Under the pieces are notes generated by a model. The model was given only the letters and a program-made list of their open reading frames with translations, ran no database searches and was not told the origin of the DNA. Positions 52,826 to 61,083 of a stretch of DNA of 64,000 bases are shown piece by piece. The translations under genes were made by a program, and so were the position numbers. The stretch is from Companilactobacillus bobalius. Its GTDB lineage: Bacteria; Bacillota; Bacilli; Lactobacillales; Lactobacillaceae. Position 1 is the first letter of the stretch, and the number at the start of each line of letters is the position of its first letter. The stretch lies in contig NZ_LNUA01000029.1 of assembly GCF_009764355.1 (NCBI RefSeq), forward strand, positions 86,522 to 150,521, in the 5' to 3' direction.

Positions 52826-53302
52826 TTATTTACCGATTTTTTGTTTTACTACTGAATCTTTTATATACTGTAAAATCTCACTAGGTTTTTGAGAATTCGA
52901 TAATACTTGATAAAAATTATCATCTGTTAATAGATAGACCAATTCCTGCATTGCCTTAAGATGAGAATTGCTATCAGGTGCACTTAACGTAAATACGTAT
53001 GACACTGGATCATTATCCGCATTGTTGAATTCAATAGCCGGCTCCAATACAGATATTCCCATTGCTAATTCTTTTGCCCCAGCTTTACCAGGCGCATGTG
53101 CCAATGCAACGTGTGGTGCTATCACAAAATATGGTCCATATTCATTTACAGAATTAATAATTTCATTAACATAATTGGAGGTAACAATTTCATCGTCCAC
53201 TAATGGTTGAGCTGACAATTTAATGGCTTCTTTCCAATCGTGTGATTTAACATGTAATTTTATTAAATTCTCTTTTATAATTTTTTCGATCAATGACAAC
53301 AC
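52826..53302 (-). CDS. PTS EIIA subunit, SgaA/UlaC type
   Basis: This 158-aa EIIA of the Fru/Mtl superfamily has H69 in APHVALAHAPG as the phosphorylation site. It is the first gene of the IIA-IIB-IIC-DapA-Eda operon. The start is unsure: GTG at 53302 gives the longest form, while TTG at 53293 has better spacing from AGGCGG. Confidence 0.87.
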   Translation of the reverse strand: MLSLIEKIIKENLIKLHVKSHDWKEAIKLSAQPLVDDEIVTSNYVNEIINSVNEYGPYFVIAPHVALAHAPGKAGAKELAMGISVLEPAIEFNNADNDPVSYVFTLSAPDSNSHLKAMQELVYLLTDDNFYQVLSNSQKPSEILQYIKDSVVKQKIGK

Positions 53303-53342
53303 CGCCTAATCTCTTTTACACGAGTTATTATATATTCGTGTT

Positions 53343-53473
53343 TGTAAGCGCTACAATAGTGATTGATTCCATCTTTTGTTACAAGTCGCACAATATTTAC
53401 GATTTGCTCTTCTTAAAACTGGTTCCAATGCCCTATACATCAATATTTTTAGATATTTTTGTAATCGCTTACT
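53343..53473. promoter_or_regulatory. Divergent regulatory region with two cre-like sites
   Basis: TGTAAGCGCTACAA (53343-53356, 12 of 14) lies near the PTS operon start, and TGTAATCGCTTACT (53460-53473, 13 of 14) faces the SIS gene. Paired sites in one divergent spacer suggest joint CcpA control. No clear -10/-35 pair was fixed. Confidence 0.5.
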
Positions 53474-53584
53474 AATCTAATTTATAAGGATTTGAACATA
53501 ATCTGTAACCAATTATCATTGCTTAAGATATGGTCTCAAAGTAAAAATAGCATTAGATATTATTCCTAAGGAGGACGATTATCT

Positions 53585-54178
53585 ATGCTTAATTCGTATT
53601 CAAATATGATTTACGGTTTTATGGAAAATGAAATTGATTCTTTAAAAGATGTTAGAGACAATCTTTCTGAACAAATTGATCCAGTAATTGAAGTTCTTTT
53701 ACATAACAAAGGTAAACTGATCTTTATGGGTGTAGGAAAGTCAGGACTAATTGGTAGAAAATTGGCAGCCACATTTTCAAGCACTGGTACACCATCATTT
53801 TTTGTCCATGCTACTGAAAGTGTGCACGGTGATTTAGGGATGATCGAAAGAAATGATGTCGTCATTCTTATTTCTAATAGCGGAGAAACTAAGGAAATAC
53901 TTGCTCCTCTGAAATCTTTAAATATTATCGGAGTTACTACTATTGCCTTCACTGGTAACGAGTCTTCTAGTTTGGCCAAGGCCTGTGATTATAAAGTTAT
54001 AATTCACGTTGATAATGAAGCGGATAAATTAAATCTGGCTCCAACAAATAGCTCAACGGCGGTCTTAGTTGTTGGGGATGCCATTGCTTGTACGCTTTCC
54101 GAAACTAAACAATTTACCAGAGATGATTTTGCAATTTTTCATCCGGGTGGAGCATTAGGTAAGAAGTTAATAAGTTAA
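53585..54178 (+). CDS. Single-domain SIS protein of the KpsF/GutQ (arabinose-5-phosphate isomerase) family
   Basis: This 197-aa SIS domain has the family signatures MGVGKSGLIGRKLAATFSS near residue 50, FFVHATESVHGDLGMI near 77, ISNSGETKE near 98 and the closing HPGGALGKKL. E. coli KdsD/GutQ are about 320 aa with a CBS pair; that half is missing here without a frameshift, as in other SIS-only members. These enzymes interconvert D-arabinose-5-phosphate and D-ribulose-5-phosphate. It is divergent from the Sga-type PTS/aldolase operon. RBS AAGGAGG. Confidence 0.85.
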   Translation: MLNSYSNMIYGFMENEIDSLKDVRDNLSEQIDPVIEVLLHNKGKLIFMGVGKSGLIGRKLAATFSSTGTPSFFVHATESVHGDLGMIERNDVVILISNSGETKEILAPLKSLNIIGVTTIAFTGNESSSLAKACDYKVIIHVDNEADKLNLAPTNSSTAVLVVGDAIACTLSETKQFTRDDFAIFHPGGALGKKLIS

Positions 54179-54179
54179 A

Positions 54180-54230
54180 TAAGACACAAAAAGAGCGGAT
54201 ATATATAACATCCGCTCTTTTTGTGTCTTA
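54180..54230. terminator. Bidirectional terminator
   Basis: Perfect 21-bp arms run from taagacacaaaaagag (54180 on) to ctctttttgtgtctta (to 54230) around a 9-nt loop. It is shared by the convergent SIS and ulaF genes. Confidence 0.92.
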
Positions 54231-54237
54231 TTTAAGA

Positions 54238-54936
54238 TTAATTCTTTTGCCCGTAATATGCGTTCTCACCATGTTTACGATAATAATGCTTATCCAATAG
54301 GTATTGTGGAACTTCAATATTATCACGTGTTAATTGCAAAGCATGATAATCCATTTCAGCTACTACTTCTAGAACCTTAGCATTATAAACAGCTTTATCA
54401 GGTGTAACACCCCAAGTGAATGGTCCATGTTGTCTTACTAAAACTCCAGGAACAGCTTCTGGGTCAATATTACGTTCCTTAAAAGTTCTTACAATAACAT
54501 CCCCAGTATTTTTTTCATAAGCTGTCTTTATTTCTTCTTCAGTTAAAGCATCAGAAACTGGAACTTTACCATAAAATGTATCAGCATGTGTCGTTCCCAA
54601 AGCAGGTAAATCAATTCCCGCCTCAGCAAACGATACCGCCCATGGTGAATGGGTATGAACTATACCGCCAATATTTGGAAATTTATTATACAAAACTGTA
54701 TGTGTTGGCGTATCACTGGAAGGATTCAATTTTCCTTCAACGACTTCACCTTTTAAATTAACTACAACCATATCTTCAGGAGTCAATTTATCATATTCCA
54801 CACCCGACGGCTTTATAACGAATAATCCTTTATCCCGATCAATACCTGATACATTGCCCCACGTGAATGTTACTAATCCTAATTTGGACAATTGCATATT
54901 TGCTTCATATACTTCTTTTTTTAAAGATTCAAGCAT
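54238..54936 (-). CDS. ulaF: L-ribulose-5-phosphate 4-epimerase
   Basis: This 232-aa class II aldolase-fold enzyme has the zinc ligands in [10 protein letters not shown] (near residue 95) and RQHGPFTWG (near 170), plus SDTPTH for phosphate binding. It converts L-ribulose-5-phosphate to D-xylulose-5-phosphate, the last step of ascorbate use. Its start overlaps the ulaE stop (TAATG). AraD would be the alternative, but the ula neighbours decide. Confidence 0.93.
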   Translation of the reverse strand: MLESLKKEVYEANMQLSKLGLVTFTWGNVSGIDRDKGLFVIKPSGVEYDKLTPEDMVVVNLKGEVVEGKLNPSSDTPTHTVLYNKFPNIGGIVHTHSPWAVSFAEAGIDLPALGTTHADTFYGKVPVSDALTEEEIKTAYEKNTGDVIVRTFKERNIDPEAVPGVLVRQHGPFTWGVTPDKAVYNAKVLEVVAEMDYHALQLTRDNIEVPQYLLDKHYYRKHGENAYYGQKN

Positions 54937-55802
54937 TAAATAGCCTCCTGTTCTATGCCAACATCCGTAAAAATGTCATCAAAGAATTTCTTTGCTTCTT
55001 TAACTTGTTCAATTGGATCATCAGAGGTTTCACTCCACATTTCAATCGTATAGGCGCCATTATAATTCAATCGCTTTAATTCTTTTAAACAACCATTGAA
55101 ATCGACTGTCCCTTTACCAAATGAAACATTCTTAAATTGTCCTGCAAAATCATTAGTAACTGGCAAAGTATCTTTCAAATGAATTGCCGCAATAGAATCA
55201 ATATTATTTTCTAAATCTGATCCTATATCATTTTCAGGCCAAGCATTTATATTACCCAAATCTGGATAAGCTTGTAACCAAGGACTATGAATCTCTTTTT
55301 TCATATGTACAACTTTTTCAATAGAATTCAAGAAAGGATCATCCATTATTTCTATATCAAGCATCACTTCATGACTGGCCGCATAAGCTACACATTTCTT
55401 TAAATCTTCTACAAAGTATTCTCTTGAAGTAACGCTCTTCTTGTCATAATAAACATCGTATCCCGCCATTTGAATATTTCTTACACCTAAATCGACAGCT
55501 AAATCAACGGCCTTATACAACATTTCAACAGATAACTTTCTTGTCTTCTCATCATATGAACCCAAAGGGAATCTACGGTGTCCACTTAACATAATAGTAT
55601 GTATACGTGTTCCAGTACTCCAAATTGCATCTCTAACTTCTGTACGTTGTTCTTTAGTCCAATCTAATCTAGCTAATCTTTCATCACTTTCATCAATCGA
55701 AAGTTCCAAAAAGTTGAATCCTAGTTCATGAACTAATTCCAATCTATCATGCCAATTTAAATTTTTTGGTAGTGCTTTTTCGTATATACCTAATGAATTC
55801 AT
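54936..55802 (-). CDS. ulaE: L-ribulose-5-phosphate (L-xylulose-5-phosphate) 3-epimerase
   Basis: This 288-aa xylose-isomerase-like TIM barrel shows the UlaE/SgbU pattern: [13 protein letters not shown] at the N-terminus, [11 protein letters not shown] near 89, GYDVYYD near 125, [12 protein letters not shown] near 155 and the metal glutamate in TIEMWSE. It converts L-xylulose-5-phosphate to L-ribulose-5-phosphate. RBS GGGAG. Confidence 0.93.
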   Translation of the reverse strand: MNSLGIYEKALPKNLNWHDRLELVHELGFNFLELSIDESDERLARLDWTKEQRTEVRDAIWSTGTRIHTIMLSGHRRFPLGSYDEKTRKLSVEMLYKAVDLAVDLGVRNIQMAGYDVYYDKKSVTSREYFVEDLKKCVAYAASHEVMLDIEIMDDPFLNSIEKVVHMKKEIHSPWLQAYPDLGNINAWPENDIGSDLENNIDSIAAIHLKDTLPVTNDFAGQFKNVSFGKGTVDFNGCLKELKRLNYNGAYTIEMWSETSDDPIEQVKEAKKFFDDIFTDVGIEQEAI

Positions 55803-55814
55803 AATTATGTCTCC

Positions 55815-56606
55815 CTATTGACCCAATTGTATTTGAATCACTTCAATGCCTCGCTTACGAAATGATTTAATTACTTTTTCATTTGCAAAACTATCGGTTA
55901 TTAAAATATCTATATCATCAATGTCGGCCACATGATAATTACTAGTAACACCTATTTTCCGATAATCTGCTAAACAGATTACCTTCTTTTTAGTTCGTTT
56001 TATCATCGTTGTATTGACTTGAGATTCATACAAATTCTGAGTTGTTAACCCGCCATCTATACTTACACCATCAAGCCCTATGATTGTATAATCCGACTGC
56101 ATACTAGATAGCAATTGGATTGCTACTCCACCGACCAATGATTCTTTGGGATACCTAATTTCCCCGCCAGTTAAAATAATTATGGTTTGAGGATGATGTA
56201 CTGATTCAGTCGCATGTGCATTATTGGTAATAATAGTTAATCTTTTAGACGCTAATTGATTAATCGCCATCCAACAAAGGGTACTAGAATTGACAAATAT
56301 CGTACTAGACTCGGATATAAAACTAGGAACGGCGGCAGCAATTTTCATTTTAATCTGATCAACTCTACTGCCTGCATTCACATCTAGTGAAGTTGAAGAA
56401 AGTGATTTCCCATATGTGGATGTAGCAACACCGCTTCTCCAACCAATTACCCCCATTTCTGATAATACTTTCAAATCTCTTCTAATTGTTATCTCAGAAA
56501 CATTAAGTTTTTCTGCCAAATTTTCTACTGACATAGATCCCTTTTTGTTAACTATTTCTAGAAGTTTGCTTCTTCTCTCCTGTACATTTGATATTGAATT
56601 TTTCAT
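55815..56606 (-). CDS. ulaR: DeoR-family regulator, UlaR-like
   Basis: This 263-aa protein has a DeoR HTH (MSVENLAKLNVSEITIRRDL-type, residues about 20-42) and a C-terminal DeoR sensor domain (about 80-240) with the D-G-G loop of phosphosugar binding. It is embedded in the ula operon between ulaD and ulaE, so it is probably the ascorbate-operon regulator. Candidate operators lie upstream of ulaG. RBS GAGGA. Confidence 0.87.
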   Translation of the reverse strand: MKNSISNVQERRSKLLEIVNKKGSMSVENLAEKLNVSEITIRRDLKVLSEMGVIGWRSGVATSTYGKSLSSTSLDVNAGSRVDQIKMKIAAAVPSFISESSTIFVNSSTLCWMAINQLASKRLTIITNNAHATESVHHPQTIIILTGGEIRYPKESLVGGVAIQLLSSMQSDYTIIGLDGVSIDGGLTTQNLYESQVNTTMIKRTKKKVICLADYRKIGVTSNYHVADIDDIDILITDSFANEKVIKSFRKRGIEVIQIQLGQ

Positions 56607-56633
56607 ATGATCATCCTCAAAACGTTTTTTTTA

Positions 56634-57269
56634 TTAGTTCCAAATGCGTTTGATTTCGTTTTGGAGATCAGTTGCTGCCTTTGCTGGGTTGGCTGCCTTG
56701 GTTATTGCCCTACCAGCAATAAATGTGTAGACGTCTACTCCTTTAAACAATTTAAGTGTATCAACGTTTAATCCACCAGTCACTGAAACTCTAAAGCCCA
56801 TATCAACAAGCATCTTAACTTTATTTAAATCCTTTTCGCCCCAAGTTTCACCTGAAAGGAGCGCATCTCTGCTTTGATGGTAGATTGCTTGTGAAATTCC
56901 GGCATCTAACCATTTTTGAGCATCTTCCTTAGTCCAGTTACCATATAGTTCAACTTGAATCTCATCAATTTCCTTGTTAGCTGCTTTCATAGTTGGAATT
57001 GTTGCTGAACAGATACAAGTCATCCAATCAGCTCCGGCGTCGGCCATGTTTTTAGCTACTGTTCCACCAGCATCAGCACATTTCGTATCAGCAATAACGA
57101 TCTTGTTAGGGAATAGAGCCTTCAATGACTTAACGGCTTTTGTTCCTTCCTGAAGGATTAAAATTGTTCCTGCCTCAACAATATCAACGATACTTCCAAC
57201 TTCTCTAACATCGGCTAAAGCACTCTCTAAAGTGTTATTATCTAAAGCTACTTGTAAATTTGGTTTCAT
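56634..57269 (-). CDS. ulaD: 3-keto-L-gulonate-6-phosphate decarboxylase
   Basis: This 211-aa OMP-decarboxylase-superfamily barrel has LQVALDNNTLESAL at the start, EAGTILILQEG, the metal/catalytic motif IADTKCADAGG (near 58) and the phosphate loop SVTGGLN and FIAGRAIT. Hexulose-6-phosphate synthase belongs to the same family, but the ula neighbours settle the assignment. It decarboxylates 3-keto-L-gulonate-6-phosphate to L-xylulose-5-phosphate. Confidence 0.93.
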   Translation of the reverse strand: MKPNLQVALDNNTLESALADVREVGSIVDIVEAGTILILQEGTKAVKSLKALFPNKIVIADTKCADAGGTVAKNMADAGADWMTCICSATIPTMKAANKEIDEIQVELYGNWTKEDAQKWLDAGISQAIYHQSRDALLSGETWGEKDLNKVKMLVDMGFRVSVTGGLNVDTLKLFKGVDVYTFIAGRAITKAANPAKAATDLQNEIKRIWN

Positions 57270-57280
57270 GTTTTTTCTCC

Positions 57281-57574
57281 CTATTTAACAAAATCAGTTT
57301 CTTCTCTAACTCTCTGTTCAATTTCTTTATCGCTCAAAACATTTTTTACGCCAACGACTACAACGCCTTTTGATTTTGCATCATCAAACATACTTACAAA
57401 GTTCATAGGTGTAAATACAACATCATATTGCTTAGCCGTGCTTGTACCTTCGGCAATACTTGTATGCTCGATATTAGTAATAGGGATATTTAACCTTTCA
57501 AAAGCTTTCTTAACGCTTCTCATCATCATTAAACTTGTTCCTGATCCATTTGCACACGATACTAAAACCTTCAT
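57281..57574 (-). CDS. ulaB: PTS ascorbate-specific EIIB
   Basis: This 97-aa IIB domain has the phosphocysteine C7 in VSCANGSGTSLMM. It lies between ulaA and ulaD, 11 bp before ulaD, and transfers phosphate from UlaC to ascorbate in UlaA. Confidence 0.92.
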   Translation of the reverse strand: MKVLVSCANGSGTSLMMMRSVKKAFERLNIPITNIEHTSIAEGTSTAKQYDVVFTPMNFVSMFDDAKSKGVVVVGVKNVLSDKEIEQRVREETDFVK

Positions 57575-57598
57575 AATTTGCCTCCACTATATTATAAA

Positions 57599-59107
57599 TT
57601 ATTTTTTGCTAACGCTTTCTTTATATTTATCATAATCAGTAACCATTAAGAAATAGTTCTTAGGATCTTTTCTATATTCTAGTTGTGGAATAACAACCAA
57701 AATAATAATAACTATTATGATACCTGCTATACCTAAGTACTTCATGATTGCTGTGAATACAGGCCATAATGTATCCCAATCAAACATTCCAAGGTAACCA
57801 CCAAATTTGGCTAAACCAACCCAACTAGCGATAAATGCAGCACCAAGAACTTGAATCACTCCACTAATAAATGGAAGAATCATAGCTGCTTTAGCACCAG
57901 CACGTTTATTAGCATATACACCAAAGGCTGCATTATCAAAGAATAATGGAATAAATCCGGCAATAATAATTGTTGGTGAATGTAAAACAATTAAAGCACC
58001 AATTGTCAAAAATTGTCCTAAGGCACCAAATAGAAATCCAATTGTTACGGCGTTAGGTTCACCAAAAGCAAATGTAGCGGCAACATCAATACCAGGTACT
58101 GAACCAGGTAATAACTTATCTGAAATACCACTGAAGCTTTCTGTTAGTTCACCAACGAATGTACGAACACCTAATTGTAAGATTGCCAAATTAACAGCAA
58201 ATCCTAATGATGTAGTCAAAATATAGAATAAGAAACTACCACCAGGTGCTAATCCTGAAGCACCTTTGCTTGTTACATAAATTTCATTGAAATATGGACG
58301 ACCCAAAACCAACATAATAATTCCAAAGAAGAACAACATTAAAATACCGGTAGCGACCATATTTTCATTAAAGATCTTCAAAAATCCAGGTAACTCAATA
58401 TCTTCAAGTCTCTTGGCTTTCTTTTGTGTCTTTTCGTCATGTTTCTTTATTTTATCGGCCAGCCAAGAAACCAAAGCAATACCGAACATTTGTTGATGGG
58501 CAACGGCAAAGCCACCACCATCGGTTAAATCCTGAGTATATCTAATAGTCATATTTGAACCAACAGCCCAATATAATCCTAAGATAACTCCCATTACTAA
58601 CAAAACTTCCATTCTACCCATTTTAGGGAAACAGAATAACAATAGCCAAAAAGCTGTAGCTGCTTGTTGAACTTGTACATTACCAGTAGTAAATACTGAA
58701 CGTAATTTAGTAAATTTTTGGAATCTTACTAATATGATGTTAAAGACAAAGGCAAACAATAGAAGTAGCATTACATCCCCAAAGGTTCTCCCGAAAGTCT
58801 TTACAACACCGTCTGTAACAGCATTTTGTCCAAAATACGGATCAATAACCGTTGCAGTCAGATGAAATCTTGTCTTTAATCCTGTAAGAATTGGTCTAAA
58901 ACTGTTAACCAATCCTCCAGAACCTACCATCAAGATCATGTATCCAATAACAGCTTTCATAAAACCAGCAATTGATTCATAGATTGGTTTCTTTTCCAAA
59001 ATGTAACCCAATAAAACGATAAAACCGATCATATATGCTGGTTGGGTCAAAATATTTGTAGCAAAGTAATCCCAAATCTTCATAAGAATGCTAAAAAAAT
59101 TATCCAT
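57599..59107 (-). CDS. ulaA: PTS ascorbate-specific EIIC permease
   Basis: This 502-aa membrane protein has about eleven helices. Family segments are AVIGYMILMVGSGGLVNSFRP, TTGNVQVQQAA, LLPGSVPGIDVAATFAFGEP and FIPLFFDNAAFGVYANKRAG. The ATG at 59107 is preferred over the GTG at 59119, because the GTG lies inside the ribosome binding site. It imports L-ascorbate and phosphorylates it with UlaB and UlaC. Confidence 0.93.
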   Translation of the reverse strand: MDNFFSILMKIWDYFATNILTQPAYMIGFIVLLGYILEKKPIYESIAGFMKAVIGYMILMVGSGGLVNSFRPILTGLKTRFHLTATVIDPYFGQNAVTDGVVKTFGRTFGDVMLLLLFAFVFNIILVRFQKFTKLRSVFTTGNVQVQQAATAFWLLLFCFPKMGRMEVLLVMGVILGLYWAVGSNMTIRYTQDLTDGGGFAVAHQQMFGIALVSWLADKIKKHDEKTQKKAKRLEDIELPGFLKIFNENMVATGILMLFFFGIIMLVLGRPYFNEIYVTSKGASGLAPGGSFLFYILTTSLGFAVNLAILQLGVRTFVGELTESFSGISDKLLPGSVPGIDVAATFAFGEPNAVTIGFLFGALGQFLTIGALIVLHSPTIIIAGFIPLFFDNAAFGVYANKRAGAKAAMILPFISGVIQVLGAAFIASWVGLAKFGGYLGMFDWDTLWPVFTAIMKYLGIAGIIIVIIILVVIPQLEYRKDPKNYFLMVTDYDKYKESVSKK

Positions 59108-59125
59108 TCTTATACTCACCTGCCT

Positions 59126-59575
59126 TTATTTGTCAGATCCAATTAATTCTTTCAAACCATCAATACTTTCAACGTTCATCAATTTATCTATAAGACCATC
59201 CGTCATTAACATGTCAGATAGTTCGCCAATATTTTTTAAGTGTTCATTTGGATCTCGGGCAGCTAGGGTAAAGAATAATTTAGCACTTGAGTCTGGACCG
59301 AAACTTACTGATTTATTAAACTTTGTGAATCCAATTGCCGTACCCAAAACATTGTCACTTTTTGCGTTAGCATGAGGCATAGCAACACCAGGAACAATAA
59401 CAATGTATGGACCGTTGTCTTCTACATTCTTTATTATTTCATCGGTATAAGCTTCCTTGATGTAACCATGTTCAACTAATTTCCCAGCAGCAACTTTTAA
59501 TGCTTCTTTCCAGTCTTGGGGTTCTTTATCAGTAATCTCAACTAAATCTTTATCTAGCATTTCGTTTAACATCAT
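59126..59575 (-). CDS. ulaC: PTS ascorbate-specific EIIA
   Basis: This 149-aa EIIA has the phospho-histidine H68 in PGVAMPHANAK. Tandem ATG codons at 59575 and 59572 are the likely starts, 25 bp after the ulaG stop; the longer open frame would overlap ulaG by about 110 bp. The ribosome binding site is weak (GCGGTG), so translation may be coupled to ulaG. Confidence 0.88.
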   Translation of the reverse strand: MMLNEMLDKDLVEITDKEPQDWKEALKVAAGKLVEHGYIKEAYTDEIIKNVEDNGPYIVIVPGVAMPHANAKSDNVLGTAIGFTKFNKSVSFGPDSSAKLFFTLAARDPNEHLKNIGELSDMLMTDGLIDKLMNVESIDGLKELIGSDK

Positions 59576-59600
59576 ATTATTTGCACCGCGTTTCTTTGTT

Positions 59601-60674
59601 TTATAGGAATGAAGGGAATGGTGTGTCATTATCAATTGAGAATGCATCTGAGAAGCCACGATCGTAATTAAATTCCATTCTGTCTTTGTCATCTGGATAT
59701 GTGAATTCCCCACCTACTTGCCAAATAAATGGTTTGAATTTATATTGCAAACGATCTTTTCTAAACTTCCATAAATTTTCAATTTCCTTAGGATCTGTCA
59801 TAAAGTTTGTCCAAATATCATAGTGAACAGGAATAATAACTTTTGTCTTTAATGATTCGGCCATTCTCAAAATATCTGAAGATGTCAATTTATCTGTGAT
59901 ACCTCTTGGATTTTCACCATATGCACCCAAGGCAACGTCAACTTTATTTTCATTACCGTGTTTAGCAAACATATTTGAATAGTGTGAATCAGCTGCATGA
60001 TAAAGATTTCCACCTGTTGTTTCGAACAGATAATTTACAGCAATTTTATTCATATCTTGAGGCATCTTACCTTTAAGAGTTACATCAGGGTTATCTTCTG
60101 TTACTAAGGCCGTTCTATCAAATCCTTCAAGAACCTTCACAGTTGTTTTACCAATCTTCACAGTATCTCCTGGTTTTACAACAACTGTCTTTTCTGCAGG
60201 AACGCCCCAACCTTGCCAAATTTTAACTACTTGTTCCGGACCATAGAATTTAGCATCTGGACAATTCTTATTAACTGCTGCAGCTGTATTAATATCCAAA
60301 TGATCTGAATGAATATGACTTACAAACAATGCATCAACATTTTTAACTTCGAATGGATCAATAACGAATGGTTGATTTCTCAAATTAGGTTGCATCTTTT
60401 GAACACCACTCATTCTTTGCATTTGGTGTCCTTTACGCATCATTCCATTACCATGAGTTCTCTTACCCGTTCCACACCACATATCCACTAGGATATTGGT
60501 ATCTTCGGCCGTCTTCAACCAAATTCCTGTACAGCCTAACCACCACATTGAAAATGTATTAGGTTTAACTTTCTTATTTTCAATTTCTTCATTCAACCAT
60601 GTTCCCCATTCTGGGAATGTATTTAAAATCCAACTTTCTTTTGTTACTTCGTTAATATTTGTAGCTTTTGCCAT
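59601..60674 (-). CDS. ulaG: L-ascorbate-6-phosphate lactonase
   Basis: This 357-aa metallo-beta-lactamase-fold hydrolase has the metal motif SHIHSDHLD near residue 118, the upstream [12 protein letters not shown], and later ligands in HAADSHYS and IIPVHYDIW. It opens the lactone ring of L-ascorbate-6-phosphate to 3-keto-L-gulonate-6-phosphate. It is the first gene of the ula operon. RBS GGAGG. Confidence 0.95.
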   Translation of the reverse strand: MAKATNINEVTKESWILNTFPEWGTWLNEEIENKKVKPNTFSMWWLGCTGIWLKTAEDTNILVDMWCGTGKRTHGNGMMRKGHQMQRMSGVQKMQPNLRNQPFVIDPFEVKNVDALFVSHIHSDHLDINTAAAVNKNCPDAKFYGPEQVVKIWQGWGVPAEKTVVVKPGDTVKIGKTTVKVLEGFDRTALVTEDNPDVTLKGKMPQDMNKIAVNYLFETTGGNLYHAADSHYSNMFAKHGNENKVDVALGAYGENPRGITDKLTSSDILRMAESLKTKVIIPVHYDIWTNFMTDPKEIENLWKFRKDRLQYKFKPFIWQVGGEFTYPDDKDRMEFNYDRGFSDAFSIDNDTPFPSFL

Positions 60675-60735
60675 TTTATTGTTGCCTCCGATAAATTTAA
60701 TTGTTTCTCTTTACACTTTTTATGATAAGTTCATA

Positions 60736-60800
60736 TGTATACGCTTTCAACGATGCTTTATGTTCATTATGTATAGTTTTATGATTTTTATGTTTATTAT
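60736..60800 (-). promoter_or_regulatory. ula promoter region: cre-like site and two UlaR-type direct repeats
   Basis: TGTATACGCTTTCA (60736-60749) matches 13 of 14 cre positions. Two copies of TTTATGTT(C/T)ATTAT (60757-60770 and 60787-60800) lie exactly 30 bp apart, about three helical turns, as expected for a DeoR-family operator. Further TTATG elements occur around them. The assignment to UlaR is inferred from position. Confidence 0.6.
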
Positions 60801-60882
60801 ATGAATCATGCTCATTATTTAACTCATAAACATCAATTATCATCCAATTTTTATGATTTATTCCAATTATTGTGATTCATAA

Positions 60883-60924
60883 AAAAGAAGTACTTGATTG
60901 AAGAATCAATCAAGTACTTCTTTT
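60883..60924. terminator. Perfect 19-bp hairpin between divergent genes
   Basis: The arms aaaagaagtacttgattga (60883-60901) and its exact complement (60906-60924) enclose a 4-nt loop. On the minus strand it ends in six T, on the plus strand in four. No gene lies directly upstream of it on either strand. The remaining gap 60925-61083 is AT-rich and contains a short palindrome ATTCATATATGAAT (60975-60988). Confidence 0.7.
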
Positions 60925-61083
60925 GATTATCACTTTTAACTCTTTAATGCATATCAAATGTCAAAAAAGATTATATTCATATATGAATTTTAACCAAAAA
61001 ATTATTCTATGTTCGAATAATCACCTTTAAAAGTAGTATTATGACTATATATCAATAAATTTATTTTTGAGGGTGAATTAAAT

